Program-made: the position numbers and the translations under genes | Part shown: piece by piece, positions 35,229 to 43,834 of the stretch | How the letters are laid out: each line of letters opens with the position of its first letter | Position numbering within the stretch: the stretch's first letter is position 1 | The notes under the pieces: generated by a model | What the model was told of the DNA's origin: nothing | The model's database searches: none | The model's input: only the letters and a program-made list of their open reading frames with translations | From: Neobacillus mesonae | GTDB lineage: Bacteria; Bacillota; Bacilli; Paenibacillales; Paenibacillaceae | Length of the DNA stretch: 64,000 bases | Assembly (NCBI GenBank): GCA_023715865.1 | Contig: JAMBOW010000003.1 | Location: 248,001-312,000 of the forward strand | Reading direction: 5' to 3'

Positions 35229-35504
35229 TTATCGAGCTTGATCTGCCTCTTGAAAACGTGCAGCCGTCTGCTGCAGCTGCGTACCCGTCTCCTGCAATCC
35301 GTTCAGATAGGATTTAACGGAGGTAAGACTCTCCTGAATACGCTGAAGAAATTCCCTCTGTCGTTCACCCTCCCACTGACCTTCGGACTCATTAATCATC
35401 GTGTTCAGCTGTTGAACAATGGACTGTCCGTTCTGAGAAGCTTGAACAAACTGCTGGGAGAGCTGCTGCAGCTCCTCTGGACGAAGATTGATTCGTTGAT
35501 CCAT
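35229..35504 (-). CDS. WXG100 family protein (EsxA-like)
   Basis: About 91 residues from the ATG at 35504; an ATG two codons earlier is too close to GGAAAGGAG. Two amphipathic helices rich in Gln are joined by the diagnostic turn W44-E-G46 in ESEGQWEGERQREF. Such proteins form four-helix dimers and are exported by type VII (ESX/Yuk) systems, or cap effectors. It is convergent with the four-gene cluster, and no EssC/YukB, EsaA or YukD gene is visible, so export must rely on machinery elsewhere. Confidence 0.93.
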   Translation of the reverse strand: MDQRINLRPEELQQLSQQFVQASQNGQSIVQQLNTMINESEGQWEGERQREFLQRIQESLTSVKSYLNGLQETGTQLQQTAARFQEADQAR

Positions 35505-35615
35505 TCGCATTAGCTCCTTTCCGTTCGATAGATTCTTTGCAAAGATTATATATGGAATATTCTCACAAGAAAAGTGTACAGAGGCTTATTCATAGTCCTA
35601 AATGCCTGTGTTTAC

Positions 35616-36884
35616 TTAAGATAAATGCACATAGAAGGTGGTCGATTCACCGACGGTGCTTTTGGCATGAATTTTGCCTTTATGCTGTTCTACAATCGAT
35701 TTGGCAATCGCCAGACCCAGACCATATCCGCCTTGTTTGCGAGCTCTTCCGGAATCGGTCCGGTAGAATCGGTCAAAAATTCGCGACAAGTGCTCAGGAG
35801 CAATACCTTCACCGGTATTCGTAACAGACAGTACAACCTCATTATGCTGCTTTTTCAAAGAAAGGGTAACCGAGCCCTTAGAATTTGTGTATTTCACGGC
35901 ATTATCCAATAGAATCATTACGACCTGCTTAATCTGTTCACTAGAGCCGTTCACTGTAAGACCAGGCTCAATATCATAATCCAGCATAATTTGCTTCTCA
36001 AAGATGACAGCTTCCATCGTTAAGAGGATATTTTCGACGGCCTCACTCATATCAAACTTGGAGAACAATACACCTGCACGCGAATCATCCATCTCAGTTA
36101 AATATAAGAGGTCATTCGTCAGCCTCGTCATACGCTCTGTTTCTGACTTGATGTAGTACAGCCATTTTTCCTGATCGCGGATCTTGTCCTCGCTGTTGGA
36201 CAGTAAAACGTCTGTGTTTGTATTAATTATAGTCAAAGGCGTCTTCAATTCATGGGATGCATCGGCTATGAACTGCTTCTGCTTATCAAAGGCTTCCTGG
36301 ATCGGTGTAATGGATCGGTTGGCGAAGAAGCGGCTGGTAAAAAAGATGACGATCAGCATAATCAATCCGACAATGGCAAAGGTATAGATTAAATTCGTTA
36401 AAATAACCTGCTGCGAGCTGACATCCAGAAAGACTATCATATAGCCTGAGCTCGTTTCTAGTATCTCAAAGGTCCAGTGGCTGTCGTCCAGCGTAAATTG
36501 TCCGCTTGTTTTGCCTTTAGCGAGCGCCTCCTTGAGAGCTAGATCATAAAATTCCTCATCCAGCTCCAGCCTCGAATCCCGGTTAGTGATATTCCCATCC
36601 TGGTCGGTCTCCAGCATGAAGGATACGGAGCGCTTGGGAGGCGAAATATCGTTAGCAAAGTCATCCTCTGCTGGTCCAGGTCCCATATTCCCTCCGGGAC
36701 GTTCTCCGCGAGGCTCATTAAAATCATGAGTGTAGGACTCGGATACCTTGTTCAACTCCATTCGAATGTCTCTTTGCACGTCACGGAACGTAATCGTATA
36801 AATGGAGACAAAAGCAACCAGCATAATGATCGAGATGATGACCAAATTTAAGATCAGGAATCGGTTCCTGAGTTTTGTAAACAT
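35616..36884 (-). CDS. Sensor histidine kinase
   Basis: A 422-residue membrane kinase. The first helix spans about 9-31, followed by an extracytoplasmic sensor of about 125 residues with an acidic, Gly/Pro-rich patch, then a second helix (about 160-182). No complete HAMP domain is evident. The H-box ADASHELKTPLTIINTN follows near residue 210. N, G1 and G2 boxes are present (LDNAVKYTN, NTGEGIAPEHL, YGLGLAIAKSIVEQH). It overlaps the response regulator by one base, and the pair is divergent from the VTC/DUF4956 operon, its likely target. Confidence 0.93.
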   Translation of the reverse strand: MFTKLRNRFLILNLVIISIIMLVAFVSIYTITFRDVQRDIRMELNKVSESYTHDFNEPRGERPGGNMGPGPAEDDFANDISPPKRSVSFMLETDQDGNITNRDSRLELDEEFYDLALKEALAKGKTSGQFTLDDSHWTFEILETSSGYMIVFLDVSSQQVILTNLIYTFAIVGLIMLIVIFFTSRFFANRSITPIQEAFDKQKQFIADASHELKTPLTIINTNTDVLLSNSEDKIRDQEKWLYYIKSETERMTRLTNDLLYLTEMDDSRAGVLFSKFDMSEAVENILLTMEAVIFEKQIMLDYDIEPGLTVNGSSEQIKQVVMILLDNAVKYTNSKGSVTLSLKKQHNEVVLSVTNTGEGIAPEHLSRIFDRFYRTDSGRARKQGGYGLGLAIAKSIVEQHKGKIHAKSTVGESTTFYVHLS

Positions 36885-37561
36885 CAGGCGCTCACCTCTA
36901 ATACATAACCGACGCCTCGAACGGTGCTGATGCGAACGGAGGAATGGAGGAAGCTCAGTTTTTTACGTAAAAAAGAAACATAGACCTCTACATTGTTGTG
37001 CTCCACTTCGGAATCAAAGCCCCAAAGCTTCTCAATGATTTGCTCTTTGGAGGTGATGGATTGTTTCCTTACCATTAAAAGCTCCAAAAGCTCACTTTCC
37101 TTCAAATTAAGCTTGATTTCCTTTCCCCCTACGGAAAGCTTCAGGGCCAGAGTGTTCAGCTCGATATCACCAAATTTCAGCCCATCCTCAGGCAGCACCT
37201 CGCCTTTACGCCGCGATACCGCCCTGATCCTTGCAAGCAGCTCTCCTGAGGAGAAAGGCTTGGCAACATAATCGTCAGCACCATAATCGAGCCCTGTTAT
37301 TTTGTCATCCACCTCGCCCTTTGCTGTTAGTAGAATGACGGGGATGGAGATTCCTTCCTTTCGAATTTCCTTAAGGACACTGATTCCGTCCATTTCAGGC
37401 ATCATGATATCGAGCAGCAGCAGGTCGTAAATCCCGCTAAGCACATAGTCGAGTCCGCTTCGTCCGTCATGGACCATATCTACGGAATAATGTTGCTTCT
37501 TTAATATTTGAGAGAGGGCTTCTGCTAAATGAAGCTCGTCCTCCACAATTAATATTCTCAT
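36884..37561 (-). CDS. OmpR/PhoB family response regulator
   Basis: A 225-residue two-domain regulator. The receiver (1-120) has the acidic pocket, the phospho-Asp in LLLLDIMMPEMDG and the Lys in DDYVAKPFSSGELLA. The winged-helix output domain (about 128-225) has VEHNNVEVYVSFLRKKLSF and RGVGYVLEV. It acts with the overlapping histidine kinase. A pair of TTAATCAA direct repeats with 10-bp period at 37627-37644, just upstream of its start, is a plausible binding site. Confidence 0.95.
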   Translation of the reverse strand: MRILIVEDELHLAEALSQILKKQHYSVDMVHDGRSGLDYVLSGIYDLLLLDIMMPEMDGISVLKEIRKEGISIPVILLTAKGEVDDKITGLDYGADDYVAKPFSSGELLARIRAVSRRKGEVLPEDGLKFGDIELNTLALKLSVGGKEIKLNLKESELLELLMVRKQSITSKEQIIEKLWGFDSEVEHNNVEVYVSFLRKKLSFLHSSVRISTVRGVGYVLEVSA

Positions 37562-37626
37562 TGTTATTCATCCTCTGTATGGATTATCTTGTTTGTTTTG
37601 ATAGGGCAAGTATAACAGGATTACCT

Positions 37627-37644
37627 TTAATCAACCTTAATCAA
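37627..37644. promoter_or_regulatory. Direct repeat, candidate response-regulator box
   Basis: TTAATCAA occurs at 37627-37634 and 37637-37644, a 10-bp period on one helix face as preferred by OmpR-type dimers. It lies in the divergent region between the two-component genes and the VTC operon. Confidence 0.5.
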
Positions 37645-37816
37645 TTCATAAATACCGCGCATATATAGAAGCGATTTTTTGCAAGGGTGCTGTGTAAACG
37701 CAGTGTTAAAAAATTTATATGAAATGTAAAAGTATTTAAGATTCATTAAAGGTTTGAAGCTTACGATACATACATCACCACACGAGACCTACGAAAAAAG
37801 AAAGGATCTGAAGCAC

Positions 37817-38560
37817 ATGGCTATAGAGGTATTTAACCGCTATGAGAGCAAATATTTGCTGGATAGCAAGGCGTACCGCAAGCTGTATCTCGATCTCATG
37901 GAATATATGGAACCCGATGAATATAACAAGCAGCATGAATTTTATTCCATTAGCAATCTCTATTTCGATACAGAACACGATTCTTTGATCAGAACGAGTC
38001 TGGCAAAGCCAAAGTACAAGGAGAAACTTAGACTCCGGGCTTACGGCGTACCGAACAAGGATGCAAAAGTATATCTGGAAATCAAGAAGAAGGTGTTCGG
38101 CCTGGTCAATAAGAGAAGAACAGCGCTTAAGCTGGATGAGGCTTACGAATTTGTCCGGACAGGGCAGGCTCCTGAGCTGAAGGATTATATGAACCGGCAG
38201 GTTGTGAACGAAATCAGCTACTTCCTGCGGCAGTACGATTTGGCCCCAAAGGTGTACCTGTCGTACGACAGAAAAGCACTCTTCTGCAAGGATAGCCGAG
38301 ATCTGAGAATAACGTTTGATACGAACATCCGCACAAGACGTTATGACTTAAAGCTGGAAAAAGGAGATTACGGCGAACAGCTGCTGGAGGAAGGGCAGTG
38401 GCTTATGGAAGTAAAAGCAGAAAAGACCGTGCCCATGTGGCTGTCGGTCATGCTTTCCGAGCACGAGCTGTATCGGACGAGCTTCTCGAAATACGGAAAT
38501 GAATACAAAAAAATGCTAAAGAACGAAAAACAGGAACGGGAGAGTATGCTTTATGCTTGA
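37817..38560 (+). CDS. VTC domain protein (polyphosphate polymerase-like)
   Basis: About 247 residues from the ATG at 37817 (AAAGGATCTGAAG upstream); an in-frame TTG at 37754 is poorly spaced. The VTC tunnel fold is suggested by FNRYESKYLLDS, SNLYFDTEHDSLIRTSL, KEKLRLRAYG, KVYLEIKKKV, RITFDTNIRTRR and LMEVKAE: basic residues lining the tunnel and Glu residues for metal. Yeast Vtc4 makes polyphosphate from ATP; the bacterial proteins are uncharacterised. It overlaps the DUF4956 gene by 8 bases, so they are co-translated. Confidence 0.88.
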   Translation: MAIEVFNRYESKYLLDSKAYRKLYLDLMEYMEPDEYNKQHEFYSISNLYFDTEHDSLIRTSLAKPKYKEKLRLRAYGVPNKDAKVYLEIKKKVFGLVNKRRTALKLDEAYEFVRTGQAPELKDYMNRQVVNEISYFLRQYDLAPKVYLSYDRKALFCKDSRDLRITFDTNIRTRRYDLKLEKGDYGEQLLEEGQWLMEVKAEKTVPMWLSVMLSEHELYRTSFSKYGNEYKKMLKNEKQERESMLYA

Positions 38561-39239
38561 TTCACTATTTAATGCAACAACATCTGCGAGTACGGAACTT
38601 ACTTTTATGAGTACGGTGCTCAGCATTCTTATCGCCATCGTATTAGGCGGCATCATTAGCTTTACCTATATGAAGACGAACGCAAACGGTTATACCCAAA
38701 GTTTTTCTCTGACAATGGTTGTCCTGCCCGCAATCGTAGCGATTATTATTCTGCTGATTGGCAGCAACATCGCAAGAGCCTTCAGCTTGGCAGGTGCTTT
38801 CTCCATCATCCGGTTCCGGAGCGCGCCTGGTGACCCTAAAGATATTGCTTATGTTCTGTTTACCATGGCAGCAGGTCTTGCCTGCGGTGTGGGGGCATTT
38901 GGATATGCCATATTGTTCACCCTGATTCTATGTATTCTGATGTTTGTGTTAAGTAAATTTAAATTTGGTGCAAGAAAAACATTGCAAAGAACGTTAAAAA
39001 TTACGATTCCCGAAAATTTGAGCTATGATGATGCTTTTGATGAGGTATTCAAGAAATATAACGTGCAGTATGAGCTGAAAAAAATTAGAACGACCGAGCT
39101 GGGCAGCCTGTATGAATTGGTATACGGCGTGACGATGAATCAGCTTACCAACCAAAAGGAGTTCTTGGATGAAATCAGATGCCGTAATGGGAATCTCGAT
39201 CTTTCATTGACAATGGCCCCTGTGACTAGTGACTACTAA
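38553..39239 (+). CDS. DUF4956 integral membrane protein
   Basis: A 228-residue protein with four membrane helices in the first 140 residues and a soluble C-terminal domain. The family core FSLAGAFSIIRFRSAPGDPK lies in the loop between helices and is rich in Arg, suggestive of handling an anion. Its gene overlaps the VTC-domain gene. In many Firmicutes and Actinobacteria these two genes travel together, often with CotH or carbohydrate-binding lipoproteins, as here. A membrane channel or anchor for the VTC protein is inferred. Confidence 0.88.
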   Translation: MLDSLFNATTSASTELTFMSTVLSILIAIVLGGIISFTYMKTNANGYTQSFSLTMVVLPAIVAIIILLIGSNIARAFSLAGAFSIIRFRSAPGDPKDIAYVLFTMAAGLACGVGAFGYAILFTLILCILMFVLSKFKFGARKTLQRTLKITIPENLSYDDAFDEVFKKYNVQYELKKIRTTELGSLYELVYGVTMNQLTNQKEFLDEIRCRNGNLDLSLTMAPVTSDY

Positions 39240-39417
39240 TTTCTAGCTGTATGGGTCTAGGATGAACTGTATATGACTCTAAGTGAAAATTTCCGGCGAA
39301 GACGAAATTTGAGCAAAAACATACTTAGCGAGGAATTTGGATGACGAACGACTTTTGGCGTAGCCAACTGGAGAGAGGCAGTCAAATTGCGAGCGATAAG
39401 AAAGGAAAGATGAATAA

Positions 39418-41706
39418 ATGAAAAAGACAACCCTAGCAAGCAGACTTAGCGTTGTATTCTTATGCGCCGCCCTAATGGCAGCATGCAGTAATAACGCAGC
39501 AGGAACAGATACCAGTACAGCCGCAACCAGCACAGATAGCGAGGCTGCTGCAGTAGAGCTGGCGAGCTTCAAGATGGATGATTTGATCACATTTGATGAG
39601 GATGACCGCAGCACGGAATGGAGCACAGAGGATGCAGTGACCATTGAACTGAACGGCACAAGTGCACAGATTAACGGAGCGGGCGCAGAAGCTGCAGATG
39701 GATCGGTAACGATCACGGAGCCAGGAACCTATGTACTTAGTGGAACACTGAACGATGGACAAATTGTAGTGGATACAGAGGAAGAGGCACTCGTTCATCT
39801 CGTGCTGAACGGCGTGGACATTACAGACAGCGACAGTGCGCCGATCTACAGCAAAGGTGCTGGCAAAACGGTCATTACACTGGCGGATGGAACCGAAAAT
39901 AAGGTTGCGGACGGCAAGACCTATAGTTTTGAAGATGAAACGAGCGATGAGCCAAGTGCGGCTGTGTTTGCTAAAAACGACCTGACGATTAATGGGACCG
40001 GCAGCTTGTCGGTTACGGCAAGCTACAAGGATGGTATTACGAGTAAGGACGATTTTAAATTAGTGGGAGGTACGATCACTATAGATGCCGCCGATGATGG
40101 TATCGTAGGGCGTGACCGGCTGGCTGCTGAAGCAGGAACCGTTACGATTAAAGCAGGTGGAGACGGCATGAAGTCGACAAATGATGAAGATGAGGATAAG
40201 GGGATTATCGCTATCTCGGGCGGAACCTTTGATATTGAAGCGGAGAACGATGGAATCCAGTCAGAGAAATCGCTCCTTATTGATGGAGGAACCTATACGC
40301 TTGCAACCGGTGGAGGAAGTGCCAATGCAGAGGTGAAAACCGAGAGTGACCAGGGGCCGGGCATGGGAAGAATGAACGGTGACGGTGGCATGATGCGCGG
40401 AGACTGGAACGGAGAGTCTGCGCCGGCAGCACCTTCTGATACAGCTAATGGTACAGATGATACAGCAGGGACAGCCAATGCTACCAGTGCAAAAGCAAGC
40501 AGTACGGTTGTGACAGCGGCGGTCACCAATATGTCTGGAAGTACGACGACAGATGCAGCTGCTTCAGATGCCCAAGATACCATTTCAACTGAGACAGAGT
40601 CCACGAGTGCAAAAGGGATCAAGGCAGGCGGCGATATGATCATAAACGGCGGAACATTTACGATTGACTCAGCAGATGATGCGGTGCACAGCAACCAAAA
40701 CATCTCGATCAGCGGTGGGAATATCGGTATTGCTTCCGGTGATGATGCGGTTCATGCCGATGCACTGCTCGCTATTTCAGGCGGAACAATTGATATTACA
40801 GAAAGCTATGAAGGTCTTGAAGGAGCAGATATTACAATATCCGGAGGCGAGGCGCATGTCATCGCATCTGATGATGGCGTAAATGCTTCGGGTACAGATG
40901 CAGAGACAACAACAGATACAACAGCAGGAGCAACAGAAGCATCATCAGCAGCAGAAGCACCGGCCGCACCACCTGAAGCAACAACCAGTGCCTCTACAGA
41001 AGGTACAGCACAAAGCACTGGAACGGAGGATTCACAATCGAGCACTGCAAACCCGTCAGCACCAACAGATAGCGGGGCAGCAAATGGTAATCGTCCTCCG
41101 GGAGGCTTTGGCGGCGGAGGACTTGAAGGCAATCAAAATGCGAGCTTAACCATCTCGGGCGGTCTTCTAACGGTTGATGCAGGCGGTGACGGTGTTGACT
41201 CCAATGGAGCGATCACCATGACAGGCGGTACGGTTATTGTGAATGGTCCAACGAATAATGGCAATGGGACACTGGATTATGACAGCACGTTTGATATGAG
41301 CGGCGGTTACTTGATTGGAGCAGGCACATCAGGAATGGCGCAGGCTGTATCTGATGATTCCGGCCAGCTCGCTATTGCGATGACATATACGGATACACAG
41401 GCTGCAGGCACTTTGGTACACCTTGAAGACAGTGAAGGCAATACGATCGTTACTTTTGAACCGTCTAAAGATTACCAATATGTAGTGATCAGCTCTCCGG
41501 ATCTGGAAAAAGGTAAAACCTATACACTGTATTCTGGCGGTACCTCGACTGACAATGTGGCAGACGGATGGTACAAGAATGGCAATTATGAAGGTGGAAC
41601 TGAAGTTGTATCCTTTGAGCTTGGAGAAACAGCAACGACTTGGCTCAATGAATCAGGCGTAACGACAGGAAATACAAATGGCGGCTTTGGCGGCGGCAGA
41701 AGATAA
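39418..41706 (+). CDS. DUF4353 (carbohydrate-binding domain) repeat lipoprotein
   Basis: A 762-residue secreted lipoprotein. The signal peptide ends in the lipobox LMAAC (Cys near residue 22) followed by a Ser/Thr/Ala-rich tether. The body is a right-handed beta-helix-like array with recurring turns of the type ISGGTFDIEAENDGIQS and GGDMIINGGTFTIDSADDA. Two low-complexity Thr/Ala/Ser/Pro inserts (about 310-395 and 490-560) interrupt it. Likely displayed on the cell surface, binding or organising a polymer. It lies 178 bases after DUF4956 with its own good ribosome binding site, probably the same operon. Confidence 0.85.
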   Translation: MKKTTLASRLSVVFLCAALMAACSNNAAGTDTSTAATSTDSEAAAVELASFKMDDLITFDEDDRSTEWSTEDAVTIELNGTSAQINGAGAEAADGSVTITEPGTYVLSGTLNDGQIVVDTEEEALVHLVLNGVDITDSDSAPIYSKGAGKTVITLADGTENKVADGKTYSFEDETSDEPSAAVFAKNDLTINGTGSLSVTASYKDGITSKDDFKLVGGTITIDAADDGIVGRDRLAAEAGTVTIKAGGDGMKSTNDEDEDKGIIAISGGTFDIEAENDGIQSEKSLLIDGGTYTLATGGGSANAEVKTESDQGPGMGRMNGDGGMMRGDWNGESAPAAPSDTANGTDDTAGTANATSAKASSTVVTAAVTNMSGSTTTDAAASDAQDTISTETESTSAKGIKAGGDMIINGGTFTIDSADDAVHSNQNISISGGNIGIASGDDAVHADALLAISGGTIDITESYEGLEGADITISGGEAHVIASDDGVNASGTDAETTTDTTAGATEASSAAEAPAAPPEATTSASTEGTAQSTGTEDSQSSTANPSAPTDSGAANGNRPPGGFGGGGLEGNQNASLTISGGLLTVDAGGDGVDSNGAITMTGGTVIVNGPTNNGNGTLDYDSTFDMSGGYLIGAGTSGMAQAVSDDSGQLAIAMTYTDTQAAGTLVHLEDSEGNTIVTFEPSKDYQYVVISSPDLEKGKTYTLYSGGTSTDNVADGWYKNGNYEGGTEVVSFELGETATTWLNESGVTTGNTNGGFGGGRR

Positions 41707-41717
41707 TACGAAGCTAG

Positions 41718-41766
41718 AAAAGAGCCCAGGTAGATCCGATAAATGACGGGTTTCCTGGGCTCTTTA
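41718..41766 (+). terminator. Terminator after the DUF4353 gene
   Basis: Arms AAAGAGCCCAGG and CCTGGGCTCTTT around a 24-base loop. Confidence 0.8.
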
Positions 41767-41831
41767 TGTGGTCTACAAATGGGTTCTCCCGATGTTCTAA
41801 AAGTAAGCCGGAACAGATCGGATTCTTTATC

Positions 41832-41858
41832 CTTACAATTTAGTAAGCTAATTGTAAG
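41832..41858. promoter_or_regulatory. Inverted repeat upstream of the LCP gene
   Basis: CTTACAATT and AATTGTAAG are exact complements separated by nine bases, about 100 bases before the LCP start. It could be an operator; no regulator is assigned. Confidence 0.35.
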
Positions 41859-41958
41859 ATATCTCATTAGAATCGGGGCTCTAAATGCGATTACAATAAA
41901 ATGTAAATGTGAATCTTCGTAAAGAAGCTTAGACTGGATTTGAAAGGAACGCCATTAT

Positions 41959-42996
41959 ATGACCAAACGAACAAAGCGTGTTACTTGGACCGTTGTCTTA
42001 TGTATCGTCATTGGGATCGTAGTTGTAGGGGGAATCTATTTTTCCTCTATCGTCAAGGAGCTTCAAGGCTTGCAAAAAGAAGGAGAAAACTCCCCTTTTC
42101 ATAATGTAGAACAAATCGATCAGGAACAGACATCAGAGCCCCCTGTGTGGGAAGGGGATGAACCTGTCAATATCCTTATCATGGGTGTAGATGCCAGAGG
42201 TCTAAAAGAAGGAGAGATTCCGCGTTCTGATGCTATGCTGGTAGCCTCTCTCAATCCTGAGACCAAGAAGATATCGCTCTTCTCCCTCATGCGGGACACA
42301 TACGTTTCAATTCCCGGGTACAGCAATAACCGAATCAATACAGCTATCACTCATGGCCCGAACGTCGCTATGAAGGCAGCAAGCGATCTGCTGGGCATTC
42401 CAGTCCAATACTATGTTTACACTGATTTTCAAGGCTTTATAAAGCTGGTGGATGCAGTAGGTGGAGTGGATTTTGATGTGGAAAAGGATTTGTACTACGT
42501 TAGTAAGGCGGATAATCATCAATATGACATTGATCTGAAGAAAGGTATGCAGCATTTGGATGGTGAGAAGGCGCTTATGTATGTGCGGTTTCGGCACGAT
42601 GCCCTGTCGGATTTCTCCCGGACCGAGCGTCAGCGGGAGCTGCTGAAGGCGATCGCGGAGAAGATGATGACTTCGACCTCCATTATGAAGCTTCCATCCA
42701 TATTGAATGATGTTAACCCTTATATCGATACCAATCTTTCGCTTAATGATATTTGGAAGCTGGCAGCGCTCGGCTACCAAAGCAGCCTTCAAGGCAGCGA
42801 ACAGATTCCGCCGATGAGCCTTCTGAAGGAAGAGAAGATTGGCGGAGCGGCAGTCCTGACGGTGAAAGATGACAGTGAGCTCAAGAGCTACGTGCAGGAT
42901 ATATTAAGTACCGATTCACAGACAGAAGAAGAAGTATCCGAGGAGGGTACAGACCATCTGGACTCGGAAGAGAGCAGCATAAGGGTAACATACTAG
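41959..42996 (+). CDS. LCP (LytR-CpsA-Psr) family protein
   Basis: A 345-residue protein with one N-terminal membrane helix (about 9-31) and an extracytoplasmic LCP domain (about 70-285). Conserved features are NILIMGVDARG, SDAMLVASLNPETKKI with SLMRDTYVSIPGY, the polyprenyl-phosphate-binding Arg/Asp set in YVRFRHDALSDFSRTERQ, and a late hydrophobic groove. LCP enzymes attach teichoic acids or other glycopolymers to peptidoglycan. An acidic Glu/Ser-rich tail follows. Single gene with a good ribosome binding site. Confidence 0.93.
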   Translation: MTKRTKRVTWTVVLCIVIGIVVVGGIYFSSIVKELQGLQKEGENSPFHNVEQIDQEQTSEPPVWEGDEPVNILIMGVDARGLKEGEIPRSDAMLVASLNPETKKISLFSLMRDTYVSIPGYSNNRINTAITHGPNVAMKAASDLLGIPVQYYVYTDFQGFIKLVDAVGGVDFDVEKDLYYVSKADNHQYDIDLKKGMQHLDGEKALMYVRFRHDALSDFSRTERQRELLKAIAEKMMTSTSIMKLPSILNDVNPYIDTNLSLNDIWKLAALGYQSSLQGSEQIPPMSLLKEEKIGGAAVLTVKDDSELKSYVQDILSTDSQTEEEVSEEGTDHLDSEESSIRVTY

Positions 42997-43027
42997 AGAA
43001 GTAAAAAAGTCATTAGTTAACAGCCTT

Positions 43028-43057
43028 AAGCCTACAGAAATCTGTAGGCTTATTTTT
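43028..43057. terminator. Terminator between LCP and fetB
   Basis: Arms AAGCCTACAGA and TCTGTAGGCTT followed by ATTTTT; convergent genes share it. Confidence 0.8.
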
Positions 43058-43084
43058 GATAGGAACTGCAGGCTTGTAACAATG

Positions 43085-43834
43085 CTACAGTTCTCGAAGG
43101 TGCATGCTTTTAGTAAACCATTCGCGATAAGTGAGTTGGCTAAGCAAGATGCTGGTGACTGCTGCCGAACTAGTAAAGGCAAAAACGATCAGGATCTGAT
43201 AACGGACAGCTTCAATTGGGTCGGCCCCTGCAATAATCATACCTGTCATCATGCCAGGAAGCTGGACAAGACCTACGGTCTTCATACCGTCAATCGTCGG
43301 AATCATGCTGGATTTTACTGAACGTTTAAGTACATCCTGAATAGCACGCTTGGGTGCAGCACCGAGTGCAAGTAGAGTTTCGATTTCGCCTTTAGAGGTC
43401 ACCATTTCCCTCTTCATGTGGTTAAGGAACAGACCGGACACGACCATAGCGTTGCCAATGGTCATTCCGCTGATTGGAATGATATAACGAGGGGTAGGTT
43501 CTATGATATCCAGTCCTAACAGAAGTCCCATCATAAGCAGTTCTGTTGTCAGGATGGATAGGGCGATCCTCCAACGAATACCACGAATTCCTTGACCGCG
43601 CTTGCCTGCGTTCATGGAAGCAACCGTGATCATAAAAGCAATAATGAGCAGAATCAAGGCTGGATGCTCAGAATTGAAAATGAACTGTAGGATATAACCG
43701 ACGGCAAGCAGCTGTATGGCTGAACGAATCGTGCCGATTGCAATATCCTTCTCCAAATCAAGCTTCTGCCATACAGAAATGAGCATCGTCACCATGACGA
43801 ATGTAATCGTGAAACTCAGGGCGAGGATAGACAT
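43085..43834 (-). CDS. fetB: Iron export ABC transporter permease FetB (UPF0014)
   Basis: A 249-residue protein with about seven membrane helices. The UPF0014/FetB signature is seen in IGTIRSAIQLLAVGYIL near the N-terminus, PISGMTIGNAMVVSGL, LGAAPKRAIQDVLKRSVKSS and LPGMMTGMIIAGADPIEAVR. E. coli FetAB exports iron and relieves peroxide stress. It overlaps the upstream ATPase by 19 bases, with AAGGAG inside fetA. Confidence 0.93.
   Translation of the reverse strand: MSILALSFTITFVMVTMLISVWQKLDLEKDIAIGTIRSAIQLLAVGYILQFIFNSEHPALILLIIAFMITVASMNAGKRGQGIRGIRWRIALSILTTELLMMGLLLGLDIIEPTPRYIIPISGMTIGNAMVVSGLFLNHMKREMVTSKGEIETLLALGAAPKRAIQDVLKRSVKSSMIPTIDGMKTVGLVQLPGMMTGMIIAGADPIEAVRYQILIVFAFTSSAAVTSILLSQLTYREWFTKSMHLREL

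Noticed and set aside
40293-41149. Open frames in other phases inside the DUF4353 gene
   Set aside because: They arise from the low-complexity Thr/Ala/Ser codons of the real gene.
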